This document shows positions 21,476 to 31,089 of a stretch of DNA of 55,310 nt, piece by piece. The notes under the pieces were generated by a model, which had not been told where the DNA came from, ran no database searches, and was given only the letters and a program-made list of their open reading frames with translations. Source of the DNA: Zygnema cylindricum. Its lineage: Eukaryota > Streptophyta > Zygnematophyceae > Zygnematales > Zygnemataceae. Made by a program: the position numbers and the translations under genes. The stretch covers positions 1-55,310 of the forward strand of contig JBBHKE010003072.1 in assembly GCA_037447655.1 (NCBI GenBank). Reading direction: 5' to 3'. Position 1 is the first letter of the stretch; each line of letters begins with the position of its first letter.

Positions 21476-22573
21476 TAAAATTTCATCGGCTCTATTGCCC
21501 ACAGCATTCGCATATCCAAAAGAAGCTAATCTAGATAGTGGCGAATTCAAGTTGATATAAACCCAAATGATTGATCCCTTGACAATTAGAATCCCAATAC
21601 ACCTTCACCTTTGTGAAGAGATTACCTTCTGTGTGCTCAGTTCCACCACAGAATGCAAAGCTTGAATATGTGATTTGAACAATATTCCCCACTTTGACTT
21701 TCCCACTGAGTAAGTTTCAACCTGGCACGCAAAGACTCTGACCGACCACACCCTTGTGTAGCTTGGACTCCCTTGAGTCCGCAGCAAAAAGAATCACTGA
21801 ATTTGCTCACCCGAGCATTAAGTTATGGTTGGTCAAAGATGACCTTTATAGTTACAAGCTCTCTTAGAGAGAGGTACCTAAATATCACTAAGTCTTGGTA
21901 TGCCTATTCACGACTACCTACTACTAAACCCTAGTCCAATAGGAACACTATATAGTACAAGTAGGTACGATAGGCGATGTACTTATTGTACGGCTATTGT
22001 ACGACATGGTCTACAAGGTGACATTTGCCAAATCGGGAGCCATGGTTCCTCCTCCCATCTTCTCTGGTATCAAATAATGTGGCGCCACGTGGCACGGCGT
22101 GACGTTATCCTCAAAGGCTGTCGAAAGCTTATTGTGGGTGGCGGTTGTAATGGTGGTCTTTCGATCAGTTGTATTTATACGGCTTCGATTGGCTTCCATG
22201 CATGAACTGATTAATGCGCGTTTTCGTTAGTCTGCTGCGAATTAGTCCTTTGGATCAATAGATAAATATGCGTGAAACACGTCACGTGTATCGTTTCGTT
22301 AGTGCCTTAATGGATAAGGCGTGGGTCTACACCATATTCTGCAGACCCCGATTCAAATCCGGCCAGAGGCAGTATTTTGCTTAAACTAATAAAATACCTT
22401 CTAATTCATTTAGCATCCTTCTAAATGACGCAGCAGCCATGGCCTACCTTTGGTCCTTTTTTTCTCTCTCTTTGCATTCTAACTAAAAATATAAAAGTGA
22501 ACTATTAATTACCTTTTTTCAACACTCTATTTATTTTTCCAATACAGACCTAGAAAATACATAAATTTCAACA
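21476..22573 (-). repeat. Element 1, 5' LTR
   Basis: This is the partner of 18457-19551. The terminal TG has become TA on the plus-strand side (TAAAATTTC), while the other edge is the intact AATTTCAACA. Confidence 0.85.
22302..22371 (+). other. tRNA-like A-box/B-box module in LTR (antisense)
   Basis: This is the second copy of the module at 19281: TGCCTTAATGGATAAGG, then ATTCAAATCCGG, then TTTT near 22375. It is more diverged in the anticodon-arm region. Confidence 0.55.
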
Positions 22574-22578
22574 ATGCC

Positions 22579-23372
22579 AAAATAAATACAAGCTCATTGG
22601 GAGAGAAGCGGCTACCTCCTCAATTTCCTAAGTCTTAAACCCCTCTCATAACCCCTATCTAGTGATGTACGAACCGATCAGGGAACTGTAAAGTACAGAA
22701 AGGTACTGTGGCCGGTGTACTTTCTGTATGGTCTGTGTACAACTCGACCATTGAGTGGACGTCTGTCTCTTCAAGAGTCGCCCTTCGCTCTCCGGGATTC
22801 TCGCTTTCCAATGTTATCTTGCCATGTGGCGCTAGGTCAAGTCACGCCCGAAAATTGCCAAATCAACCATTCCGTGATCTCGGCAATGATGCGTGTCGTC
22901 GGATCCAAAACAACTTTGAATGCTAGCTGTTGAAAATCGATGTCCGGTAAATTTGTTTCGTGCTGTTTCATGTTCGCAGTGTAATCTAATTTGTTTCTAT
23001 GTTACTTATCCCTAATTCCGTTTAATCGATTAGTGAACTCTGACATATTTAAATACTAATCATACCCCATGTACTCTAATTGAATTCAACGACAGACCCG
23101 CAAAGGCTGACGGCTACGCCTCGCTCTATCGGTCGGAGGTTCGAGTCTTGCCGGACTCAACTTTTTGTAAAAAGTGACTTATGTCACTTTTATTGACCTG
23201 CCTAAGGAGTCAAGGCAGCCATGGCTCACCTCCCTCGCTTTCCTTCAGTGACTACAACAAGTATGGGAGATAGAGGGAAGAGGTGGAGGCAGACTGCTTG
23301 CGCTTTTCTTTTCTGTTTTCACTAAGTTTTTCAGACCTAGAAAATACTTCATAAATCTAGTAGTTTTAACAC
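22579..23372 (-). mobile_element. Copia LTR type B, second part
   Basis: This continues the LTR begun at 18253 after removal of element 1 and matches 35640-36456 (AAGTCTT, GTACGAACCGATCAG, GTGGACG). It ends TTTTAACA at 23372, next to CTCACCTTATTTTC, the polypurine tract of the old element on the minus strand. Confidence 0.8.
23104..23165 (+). other. tRNA-like A-box/B-box module in LTR type B (antisense)
   Basis: GGCTGACGGCTACGCC is followed by GGTTCGAGTC (near-perfect B box) and then CTTTTTG, a T5 run typical of Pol III termination. No full cloverleaf is visible. Confidence 0.55.
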
Positions 23373-24205
23373 TCACCTTATTTTCTAGTCTAGTTTAAAC
23401 TTTTCTTTTAGTACACACTTCACTCTACAGTATTTAAATTTGGGTGATGGTACAGGTTTGGTCATCATATCAACAATCATTTCTCCATCTGATTTATACA
23501 CAAGATTCACAATTTTGTTTTCAACTTTTTCCCTCACAAAACTCAACCTTATGTCCATGTGTTTAGCTTTGAACTGATGTTTTTATTGGCTGAAATTGCA
23601 ATTGCCTCTTGATTATCACAGAAGAAGCCATGTACTCAGCCTCCGTAGTGGACTAAGAAGGACCTTTTTTTGCTTGCTTCTCCAACAGCAAGCACCTCCC
23701 ATTTGGAATTTCTCGAGCATACTCCCTATAGCTTCTTTCTGAGTAAGTCTGATAATCCTTTTTCCCCTATCTCTTTCCATTTGTATCCCCAAGATATATC
23801 TTGCCTCTCCTAGATCTTTCATATCAAACCTAGTTCTAAGATCTTTATTTGACTTATTGATCTTGTCCATAGATTTACTTAACACCAGGAAGTCATCCAC
23901 ATAAACAACAATGAAAATGACACCATTCTCATCCCTAAACATATAAATAGAATGGTCTGAACAAGAAACTCATCTAGTTTCTTATTCCATTGCCTGGGAG
24001 CCTTCTTAAGTCCCTATAAAGACTTTATAAATCTGCAGACTTTGCTCTCCTCACCTTCCTCTACATATCCTTCTGGTGGCCGCATGAAGATTCATTCCTC
24101 TAGTTCACCATTGAGGAAGGCGATCTTAATATCCATCTGGTGTATTTTTATATCTTTCGTTGCCGCTAGACTAAGGAGAATCCTTACTGATGTAGAAATT
24201 AATGG
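23373..24205 (-). pseudogene. Copia reverse transcriptase/RNase H remnant (element 3)
   Basis: Minus-strand translation shows HQMDIKIAFLNGELEE, KAPRQWNKKLDEFL, VIFIVVYVDDFLVLS (the RT YVDD box), DMKDLGEARYILGIQMERD, then after an internal deletion GACCWRSKQKK, and finally VDMMTKPVPSPKFKYC. Frameshifts and stops separate these blocks. The upstream gag, protease and integrase are gone. The 5' break is at the solo LTR starting near 24206. Confidence 0.85.
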
Positions 24206-25027
24206 TTATTTAAGTATTTTCTAGGTCTAAAATGAAATGTAGAAATCAAGCCGAGGCAGTTTGCCTCTAACTCCTATCTTTATCTCCCACACTTGTCGCA
24301 GTCACTAAAGGTTGAAGAGGGAGCTATAGCCATGGCTGCCTATGCTGTCGAGAGAGAGAGAAAGGCAGTTGTTGTTGAAAAGAGGTAATTAATAGTTCAC
24401 TTCTCTATTTTAATTATACTTTAAAGAGAGAGAGTGAGGATCAATGGCACGCCATGGCTGCCGCCATGATTAGAAAGTGGCAGATTTTGTAGTAGATGAT
24501 ATTTTACCAAAATGTTGCCAAAGTCCGAATTTGAACCTGCGACCTCTAGATTCTATATAGCCGGGCGCCTTAACTATTAAAACCCTACGAAACGATACAC
24601 GTGACGGATTTCAAAGATATATAAACATTAACGAAACAACTAATTAACACCCAACTAATGAAGAGGAACAATTCATACACTTACGTGAATCTCAACCGTG
24701 TAAAGTATGTTTTGATCAAACGGCCAGCATTGTAGCCGCCACTCGAAGTGAGCTTTTGGTGGCATTCGGAGATAGCCTCACGCGGTGCCACATGGCGTCG
24801 CATTATTTGATATCGGAGAAGATGGGAGGAGGAACCATGGCTCCCAATTTGAGAGGTGTTACCTTATAGACTATGTCGTACAATAGACGTACAATAAGTA
24901 CATCGCCCATTGTACCTTCTTGTACTATATAGTGTTCCTATTGGACTAGGGTTTAGAAGTAAGTAGTCGTGAGTAGGCAGACCAAGACTTAGTGATATTT
25001 AGGTACATCTCTTCCGGAGAGTGTAAC
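24206..25027 (+). mobile_element. Solo LTR of a related copia subfamily (type C), opposite orientation
   Basis: It begins TGGTTATTTAAGTATTTTCTAGG and ends ...GAGAGTGTAACA. Along its length it is the reverse complement of types A and B (CCATGGCTGCC, AATTAATAGTTCAC, GGAGGAACCATGGCTCCC, CCTATTGGACTAGGGTTTAG). TTAA lies immediately on both sides, a possible 4-5 bp target duplication. The first 140 bp resemble type B more and the rest type A, so it may be a recombinant. Confidence 0.7.
24505..24585 (-). other. tRNA-like A-box/B-box module in solo LTR (antisense)
   Basis: On the minus strand TAGTTAAGGCGCCCGGC is followed by AGGTTCAAATTC (B-box-like) and then CATTTTGG. It is again antisense to the LTR's own orientation. 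Confidence 0.5.
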
Positions 25028-25258
25028 ATTAATAGCGGATCGAACTTGTTCGTAAATGGGTTTTTAAGTGTTACAAAAATAGAGTTTTGAATTTGATAGA
25101 TGTCCGCGAAAGAATCGCATGATTTGGGGTTGAATTTTAAAAAATATAGTGATTGGTGTATTTAGGTGACAGCGCGAGGTTAAAATAACGATTAGGTTTT
25201 CATTTTTACGAGTTAAGGGTCAAAATAGCCGCGGAATTTAAGGCGTACGTTTATAAAG

Positions 25259-25345
25259 TACACCGGCGATCGTATTTAGCGTGTAGAAATTATTAGTGTG
25301 TAGAATAATTTAGTGTTCTGTACACTAATTTTGCATGCGGAATTT
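25259..25345 (+). mobile_element. Truncated left end of family-4 MITE
   Basis: TACACCGGCGATCGTATTTA and the next 75 bases match the start of the MITE at 28838 with few changes. The match then stops. The direct repeat GCGGAATTTAAGGCG lies on both sides (25231-25245 and 25339-25353). Confidence 0.75.
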
Positions 25346-25646
25346 AAGGCGCCGATAAAACTGGGAATTGAGCATTTTTACTTTTGGATTAGCAATAAAA
25401 TTGGAGCGCGACAGTGGATTTATGTGGTTAGTGATATAAAAAATTTTAAGTTGGGGTTTAGTACGCTAAGAAAGCGCCTGTAGATAGTTTAAGTTTTGAG
25501 ATAAAAACATTGTGAATTTTTGGGTAAATGCTTGTTCAAGCTAGGCGATAATTACAATGTGAGAGGCCTTCTCTACATGGATTTATAGTGATTCAGAACC
25601 AGACGGATGAGTGCTGATGAATGAAGATTTGGGATCAGGTTATCCT

Positions 25647-25656
25647 NNNNNNNNNN
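25647..25656. other. Assembly gap (10 N)
   Basis: Ten N bases mark a scaffold join or placeholder gap, so order and distance across this point are uncertain. Confidence 0.99.
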
Positions 25657-25953
25657 ATTTTAATAAAGGGCCCGCGCGTAAAAGACTGACAAGTAGCCTG
25701 CCAGTTCTAATTTGAAAATCGCACCTTTTAATCTTGACCGTCCGATGAACAGTCAGAAAATGCGCGCCCGGGAAATAATTTTAATATGACAATATTTTGT
25801 TTTTAAGAGGAAAAAATATTTTTCTAACAGTAAGCGTTCTATATGTGTCATATATAATTATATATATGTTTAAATATGTCTATATATTTATGTATATATA
25901 TAGAAAACCCTAAAATATGTTCTATATATAATATATATTTACTTATAAATATA

Positions 25954-26792
25954 GGGAATTGCTAATCGCAGAGACGATTTTTGCTGCGCGCAGGTAGTCG
26001 TCAGAAATTGTACATTTGAAGTACAGTTTTGTACAAGCTACGTACCTTTAAGTTCAAATTAGACGGTCAATCCGTCGAACAACTTTGACTGGCGGAATAT
26101 TGTAACGGCGGTTAAAAAAGTGTCGCGCTTGCGAACGTCGACCGTCATAAAAAAAAAAAATCACACGGCCGGCGCATGTTTACTGTAACCAAACTGCGGC
26201 AGCCACATATAAATAAAATGGCTGGGCGCAGATAGTTCACACTGACATTTGACTTGGACGCTGACACCAATTAAAGGACGACGTGCAACATGTATGAACT
26301 CGCACGAAAGGAAATAAACTTAGTACAAAATAAAAAAGCGTACCCGCTTTTAAATATCGATGAAACTAAGATGACGCGTCGTCACGCTCGACCACATGAA
26401 GTCACACTATTTACGAATCAACACCTCTACAGAACGTACTTTACGGGTTCAGCGTCCCGGTTCGCGAGTAGATTTCATTTTTGCGAATAAGTCAAATGTC
26501 AGTGTGAACTATCTGCGCCCAGCCATTTTATTTATATGTGGCTGCCGCAGTTTTGTTACAGTAAACCTGCGCCGGCCGTGTGAATTGTTTTTCTTTTATG
26601 ACGGTCGACGTTCTCAAGCGCGACAGTTTTTAAACCGCCGTTACAATATTTCGCCAGTCAAAGTTGTTCGACGGATTGACCGTCAAATCTAAAATCAAAG
26701 GTACGTATCTTGTACGAAACTGTACTTCAAATGTACAATTTCTGTCAACTATCTGCGCGCAGCAAAAATCGTCTCTGCGATTAGCAATTCCC
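25954..26792. mobile_element. Long-inverted-repeat element, 839 bp, arms of about 300 bp
   Basis: The left arm 25954-26255 and right arm 26489-26792 are near-perfect reverse complements. They run from GGGAATTGCTAATCGCAGAG through GGCTGCCGCAG-type sequence to AAGTCAAATGTCAGTGTG. The 233-bp loop has no recognised gene. TA flanks each end. The arrangement would make a hairpin RNA if transcribed and marks a MITE or fold-back transposon. Confidence 0.9.
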
Positions 26793-27164
26793 TAAATATA
26801 TATTATTTATTATATACTAACAGAAAATATTTTACTAACAGTACGCGCGCGGAATTCCGTACCAACCTCTCCAACAGAAAATAGAGTACCGCCGGATTCC
26901 GCTTGTTTTTTTATGCACAGAGGTTCCTCAGGGTTTGGCGTTTTTTGAGGAAGGTCGTAGCTGGAAATCGGCTCGTAAGTACAGTATTTATGTACGGCTA
27001 GCCAGCGCAGAAAGTACAAAGGCACGGATTTAGCCAACAGATGTCCGTACATTTGACATACGTAAAAGGCTAAAAGTACACAAGAATGTCGAAGTCACGT
27101 CTTTGTTTTGTCTTCTTGTGACAGTGTCTGCATAGTCACGGGTCACTCTCGAGTAATGATTAAT

Positions 27165-27565
27165 GAGTACGGAAGGAGAAAAAACAAAAAAAGGGTCAAT
27201 GGGAAGGATTCCGTCATTCCGCTGCGACATTCCGTATCGCGGCGATATATTGCGATTTGCGAAGATAACCGTTTTAGGGTTTTTAAGGTTTTTTAGGTTT
27301 TCCATGACGAATGTACTATATACTGTACGGTAAAAGGATAAAATATACTATATATTGTACGGGAGGAGAAAAAAGGGTCAATAACTCAATACGAAAAATT
27401 CCGTTATTCAGCTGCGACATTATCGCGGCGATCTATTGCGATTTGCCAAAATAACCTTTTTAGGTTTTCTTAGGGTTTGTTAAGGTTTGTTAAGGAGTTT
27501 TAGTTTTAGGATTTTTTACTTTGTAGGTTTTCCATGGCGAATATATTTATATAATGTACGGTAAA
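27165..27565. repeat. Two-unit tandem repeat of about 200 bp
   Basis: Both units carry GGAGAAAAAA...AGGGTCAAT, then TTCCGTTATTCAGCTGCGACAT-like sequence, CGCGGCGATATATTGCGATTTG-like sequence, then TTTTAGG runs and GTAGGTTTTCCATGGCGAAT-like sequence before a GTACGGTAAAAG end. Confidence 0.75.
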
Positions 27566-27859
27566 AGCTACGCTCTCGAACGAACGCCGAATCCGATCAA
27601 TACCTCATTCCAGTGGAAATAAAAAGTTAAGAACTGAACTACATAAAACATTTTTTCTCCGTGCACACTTGTCCGAATCTAGATTGGAGGCCGCCAATCA
27701 CAAGGTGAGAATCTTGCCTTTCAATCTTAACCGTCAGATTCACAATCCGACAAGTGTGTACGGATAAATGATGTTTTATGTGCCAGAAAAAACATTAACT
27801 GTCGTCCTGTCCGTTAGCTGTCCGCCAATGCAAGAGAAGGTACTCACTAGACGCGGCCC

Positions 27860-27970
27860 TAAAAAGTAAAAACCATAAAAAACCCTAAATAGTTTATACC
27901 CCCCTAGAAAACCCTAAAAACCTCTAAGAAACCCAGAAAAAACCACGTGTAAATTGATGAACCCTAAAAA
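27860..27970. repeat. Degenerate telomere-like repeats
   Basis: The motif AACCCTAAA and close variants recur (CCCTAAAAAG, AACCCTAAATAG, AAAACCCTAAAAACC, GAACCCTAAAAAACG). They resemble plant-type telomere repeats but are not a clean array. The opposite orientation (TTTTAGGGTTTTTAAGG) occurs at about 27270. Confidence 0.55.
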
Positions 27971-28837
27971 ACGTACTGCTTGAGTATTTGACTTCTCCAA
28001 GGCAGCGTTCACATTTAGCTTTACGTCAGATATATCAATTTTCTTTCTGAAAATGCCACGTTGCAACTTCAGCTCTCACTTGGAGCGAAGAGTACAGTAC
28101 TGTACTAGACTGTACCTTACTCTACTGTACTTTACCTTACCGTACTGTACTGTCTTGTACCTCGTTGGTTCCATGAAACCGAGAAAAACATACTTCAGGA
28201 ATTAAACTCTTGGACCCAAGATTTTGCTGCAGATACGGAAATTATGTACATTACCGTACTGTACTTCACCATACTTTAATGTACGGCCTACATTTTACGA
28301 TTCGACAATCCTAGGACCTGGCAAGCTGGCATAGTCAACGTTTGGCGACACTTTTCAAAACTTTTCGGCACCGCGCGAAGCTACTGTACAGTACTGTACT
28401 GTATTGTACCTTACCGTACTGTATCGAACCGTATGGTACTGTAGAGTACAATACTGTACTGCACATTATTATCACAGATGTGGTAATATCAGCAGATTTT
28501 CTCAGAAACGTTTATAATTGGTTGGTGAATGCTTCAAGTATAAAGGACGAAGTTCCATCGGACGAAAATTAGAGTTTATTATATATATCCGGACCTCTCC
28601 GTACTAAGTCGTACGATATATTTTGTTTTTATTAGCGAACAAACAATACAGAGAATCTTGGAGTGTTCTCCAAAGGTCCGGGAGGTAACAATGACCGTTG
28701 GATATTCATTCGCGAGGCCTTCGATTCAATTTTTCCCCGTAACTGGCAACCCGTCAGTTATGGAAAAAAAGAATCGTGACACGCTGGATGATATAGATAC
28801 GTGTCACGATGTAATAAATGGAATTGGCGAAGATATG

Positions 28838-29424
28838 TACACCGTCGATCGTATTTAGCGTGTAGAAATTATTAGTGTGTAGAATAATTTAGTGTCATGT
28901 ACACTAATTTTGACTTAGAATTTTTTTGAAAAAAAAGTTATACACTAATTTTTCAACGAACGCCAATATGGGTACAGCTGATTTGTCGAGAGGATATTCA
29001 CAGTAATATAGGTAAAAGTACAAATTCTGACAATTCGTACATGTCGCATACTTTAACTCTAATTAATTCCTAACTCTAATTTCGGTTTTTTAGGGGTGTA
29101 GGCAATAAGCGACAAATAAATGTACACTAAAACAGGTACAGGTACGCAATATATTAATTCACAGGGCATTTTTTCGTGTGATAGAAGATTTTATTAAAAA
29201 TATCTGTACTTGTATAATTCAAAAGTACATTTTTATACGAACCGACACGTTCCGTACTCCACATTAATAAAAATAAACGTAAATTAAAATGGTGCACACT
29301 AATTGTTCATCTCGTAATTAGCGTACAAAAAAAATTAGTATCGTTTACCCTATTTTAGGTAAAACCCTCAAAATTTAGGGGCACCGAATTAGTGCTCAAC
29401 ACGCTAAATACGATGGACGGTGTA
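28838..29424. mobile_element. TA-flanked MITE (family 4), 587 bp
   Basis: The ends are TACACCGTCGATCGTATTTA and the inverted CACGCTAAATACGATGGACGGTGTA. Direct subrepeats GTGTAGAAATTATTAGTGTGTAG follow the left end. It is AT-rich and non-coding. Confidence 0.85.
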
Positions 29425-30341
29425 CCAAACGAAATCAATATTTCGTTTGGTACGCACATGATTCGTTTCGTACAAATTTTAGTACGAAACGTCACTTTCA
29501 CTTTATGGAATTTCGTAGGAAGTTTCGAGTGCGAAATTTGTGACGCACGTCCGTGCGAAGTCTCGTTTCGTTTGGCGCGCACATTTGCACGTAAATGTTA
29601 CGTAGTGAAACGTAGCGTTTGATTCCTTAGAAATGCTACGTTGTTAGTAGGAGATTTCGCACGTTTTTGCATTGGTCAGTCTAAGTCCTTGTTAATCAAT
29701 GATTGGCCCAGGTAAAACCTATTCAACGGAGCGTTGACTTTGGCCTGGTTGGTCCAAGGCGATGATTGATAAATAGTGAAGTCTAAAAGGAGAGTAAACA
29801 TATTTTCCTTTGGAAAATTTTGTGGAAATTCGGACTGATCTTGGTCCTGAGCAATTAAAACCAAATTGGAGCTTTGGCATTTTGGCATTGATATCTCTTA
29901 AGTAGTGATTTAGTAGTTAAGAGATATCATATATAAGAGTGGAGAGTAGAGGAAAATACTTTAATTAGAAGGGTTGAGCCACAAGGGCAAGAGACCAAGC
30001 TATTGTTATGTGGATAGAAGCTTCTTCTAATTTAAAGTTTATCCTTATGTGAGTGCTTTCCAATATCGATGTGTATTTTCCAATATGTTAAAAAAGCGTT
30101 GTGTGAAATTGGTCAAAAGATTTAATAATCATGCTGCTGCTGTGGATGAAACAATTTTTGGGTTGAAAAGTGGATTGAAGGATTTTAAAGAAAATGGAAA
30201 TGTTTCAAATCAGAAATTGGATGAACAAATTAATCTAATTCACTCCAGGAATGATGTTAATGACCAAAACGGTGAGAGTAGTAAAAGAAGTGCCTGTTTT
30301 AGGGAAGATAATCACGATAGACCTAAGAAGATAATGTAGAA
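29425..30341. other. Unassigned stretch before the type-C LTR
   Basis: 29430-29630 is rich in CGAAAC/TTTCGT words (TTTCGTTTGGTACG, CGTACAAATTTTAGTACG) with local inverted repeats. The rest holds an open frame at 30049-30339, described separately. No other gene is recognised. Confidence 0.4.
30049..30339 (+). CDS. Hypothetical lysine/asparagine-rich short protein, doubtful
   Basis: An open frame of about 96 codons (GTG-initiated; the first ATG is at 30085) ends two bases before the type-C LTR. The composition is charged (KLVKRF, FKENGNVSNQKLDEQ) with no family I recognise. It could be the tail of a gag-like frame of the element whose LTR follows, or chance. Confidence 0.2.
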   Translation: MSAFQYRCVFSNMLKKRCVKLVKRFNNHAAAVDETIFGLKSGLKDFKENGNVSNQKLDEQINLIHSRNDVNDQNGESSKRSACFREDNHDRPKKIM

Positions 30342-30881
30342 CCTAATGGTTTTAAAGTATTTTCTAGGTTTGAATAGAAATAAAGAAGCCGAGGCAGTCT
30401 ACCTCTAACTTCTCTCTCCAACTCTCAAACTTGTCGAAGTCACTGAGAAATTGGAGAGGAAGCTAGAGCCATGGCTACCAAGGCTATCCTCAAGTTTACG
30501 GGAAATTTATGCTAGTTAAGGGATTATTTACTAAAAGGTATATGCCGGCCATATGATTTGATCCTGGTACCTGCCGGCCGACAACCAGAAATAACCGATA
30601 GCCTTAGCCGCTAAGTCTAGCAGTAGTGTTACGTATTATATAGTACGATATTTAGTTAAACATTAATACGTAGGTTAAATCATTTAACTGTAACTGTTTA
30701 CGGTATACATAGATTGGATAAGGTATAAGTACGGAATACGGTACATACACGAAATTAATACCGCGCATTTATTTCGTAAGTGAAACGAATACCGCGCATG
30801 TATTTATTACGGCTACGATTAAATTAGATTCTAATCGGACGGCCGGAATTAGCGCCGAGATCGCGGAAGAAGATTTCGGCG
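30342..30881 (+). mobile_element. Truncated type-C LTR, plus orientation
   Basis: It begins TGGTTTTAAAGTATTTTCTAGG like the solo LTR at 24206 and carries GCCGAGGCAGTCTACCTC, CTAGAGCCATGGCTACC and a tRNA-like module. It stops at GAAGATTTCGGCG, where the opposite-strand LTR end of element 2 starts. Confidence 0.7.
30543..30625 (-). other. tRNA-like A-box/B-box module in truncated LTR (antisense)
   Basis: On the minus strand TTAGCGGCTAAGGC is followed by CCAGGATCAAATC (a degenerate B box) and, 20 bases later, CCTTTTAG. The spacing matches the other copies. Confidence 0.5.
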
Positions 30882-31089
30882 GTAACCTACTAAAAATAGC
30901 TGTCTGTTGAACTAAGGCAGCCATGGATCAACCTCTCTCTCTTACCTTCAATGACTACAACAAGTATGGGAGCTAGAGAGCGGAGGTGGAGGCAGGCTGT
31001 CCGTCCTTTCTCTTTTTCCTTTTATAAAAACATATTTAAACCTAGAAAATACTCTAGAAATCTATATATTTCAACACTCCCCTTATTTT

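Larger units (their letters stand above)
18457..22573 (-). mobile_element. Copia-type LTR retrotransposon, internally deleted (element 1), 4.1 kb
   Basis: The element runs on the minus strand. Its LTRs are 18457-19551 and 21476-22573 (about 1.1 kb each, several percent diverged). It is flanked by the 5-bp direct repeat ATGCC at 18452-18456 and 22574-22578. A purine tract (CTCCCCTTG on the plus strand, 19552-19560) abuts the 3' LTR. A primer site GGTTATGGGCCCA (minus strand, 21475-21463) abuts the 5' LTR. The internal region is only 1.9 kb and encodes a shortened gag-pol. It was inserted into an older type-B copia LTR. Confidence 0.9.
25028..25953. other. Gene-free stretch with MITE fragment and assembly gap
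   Basis: No gene is recognised. It includes a truncated family-4 MITE end (25259-25345), a run of N at 25647-25656 and an AT-rich (TATA)n zone at 25850-25950. Confidence 0.6.
26793..28837. other. Gene-poor stretch with duplications, telomere-like and GTAC-rich DNA
   Basis: No gene is recognised. A roughly 200-bp tandem duplication lies at 27165-27565, degenerate telomere-like motifs at 27860-27970, and dense GTAC/AGTACTGTAC palindromes at 28090-28460. Confidence 0.5.

Noticed and set aside
26290-26692. Open frames inside the 839-bp palindrome
   Set aside because: They cross from loop into arm of a non-coding hairpin element; no domain is visible.
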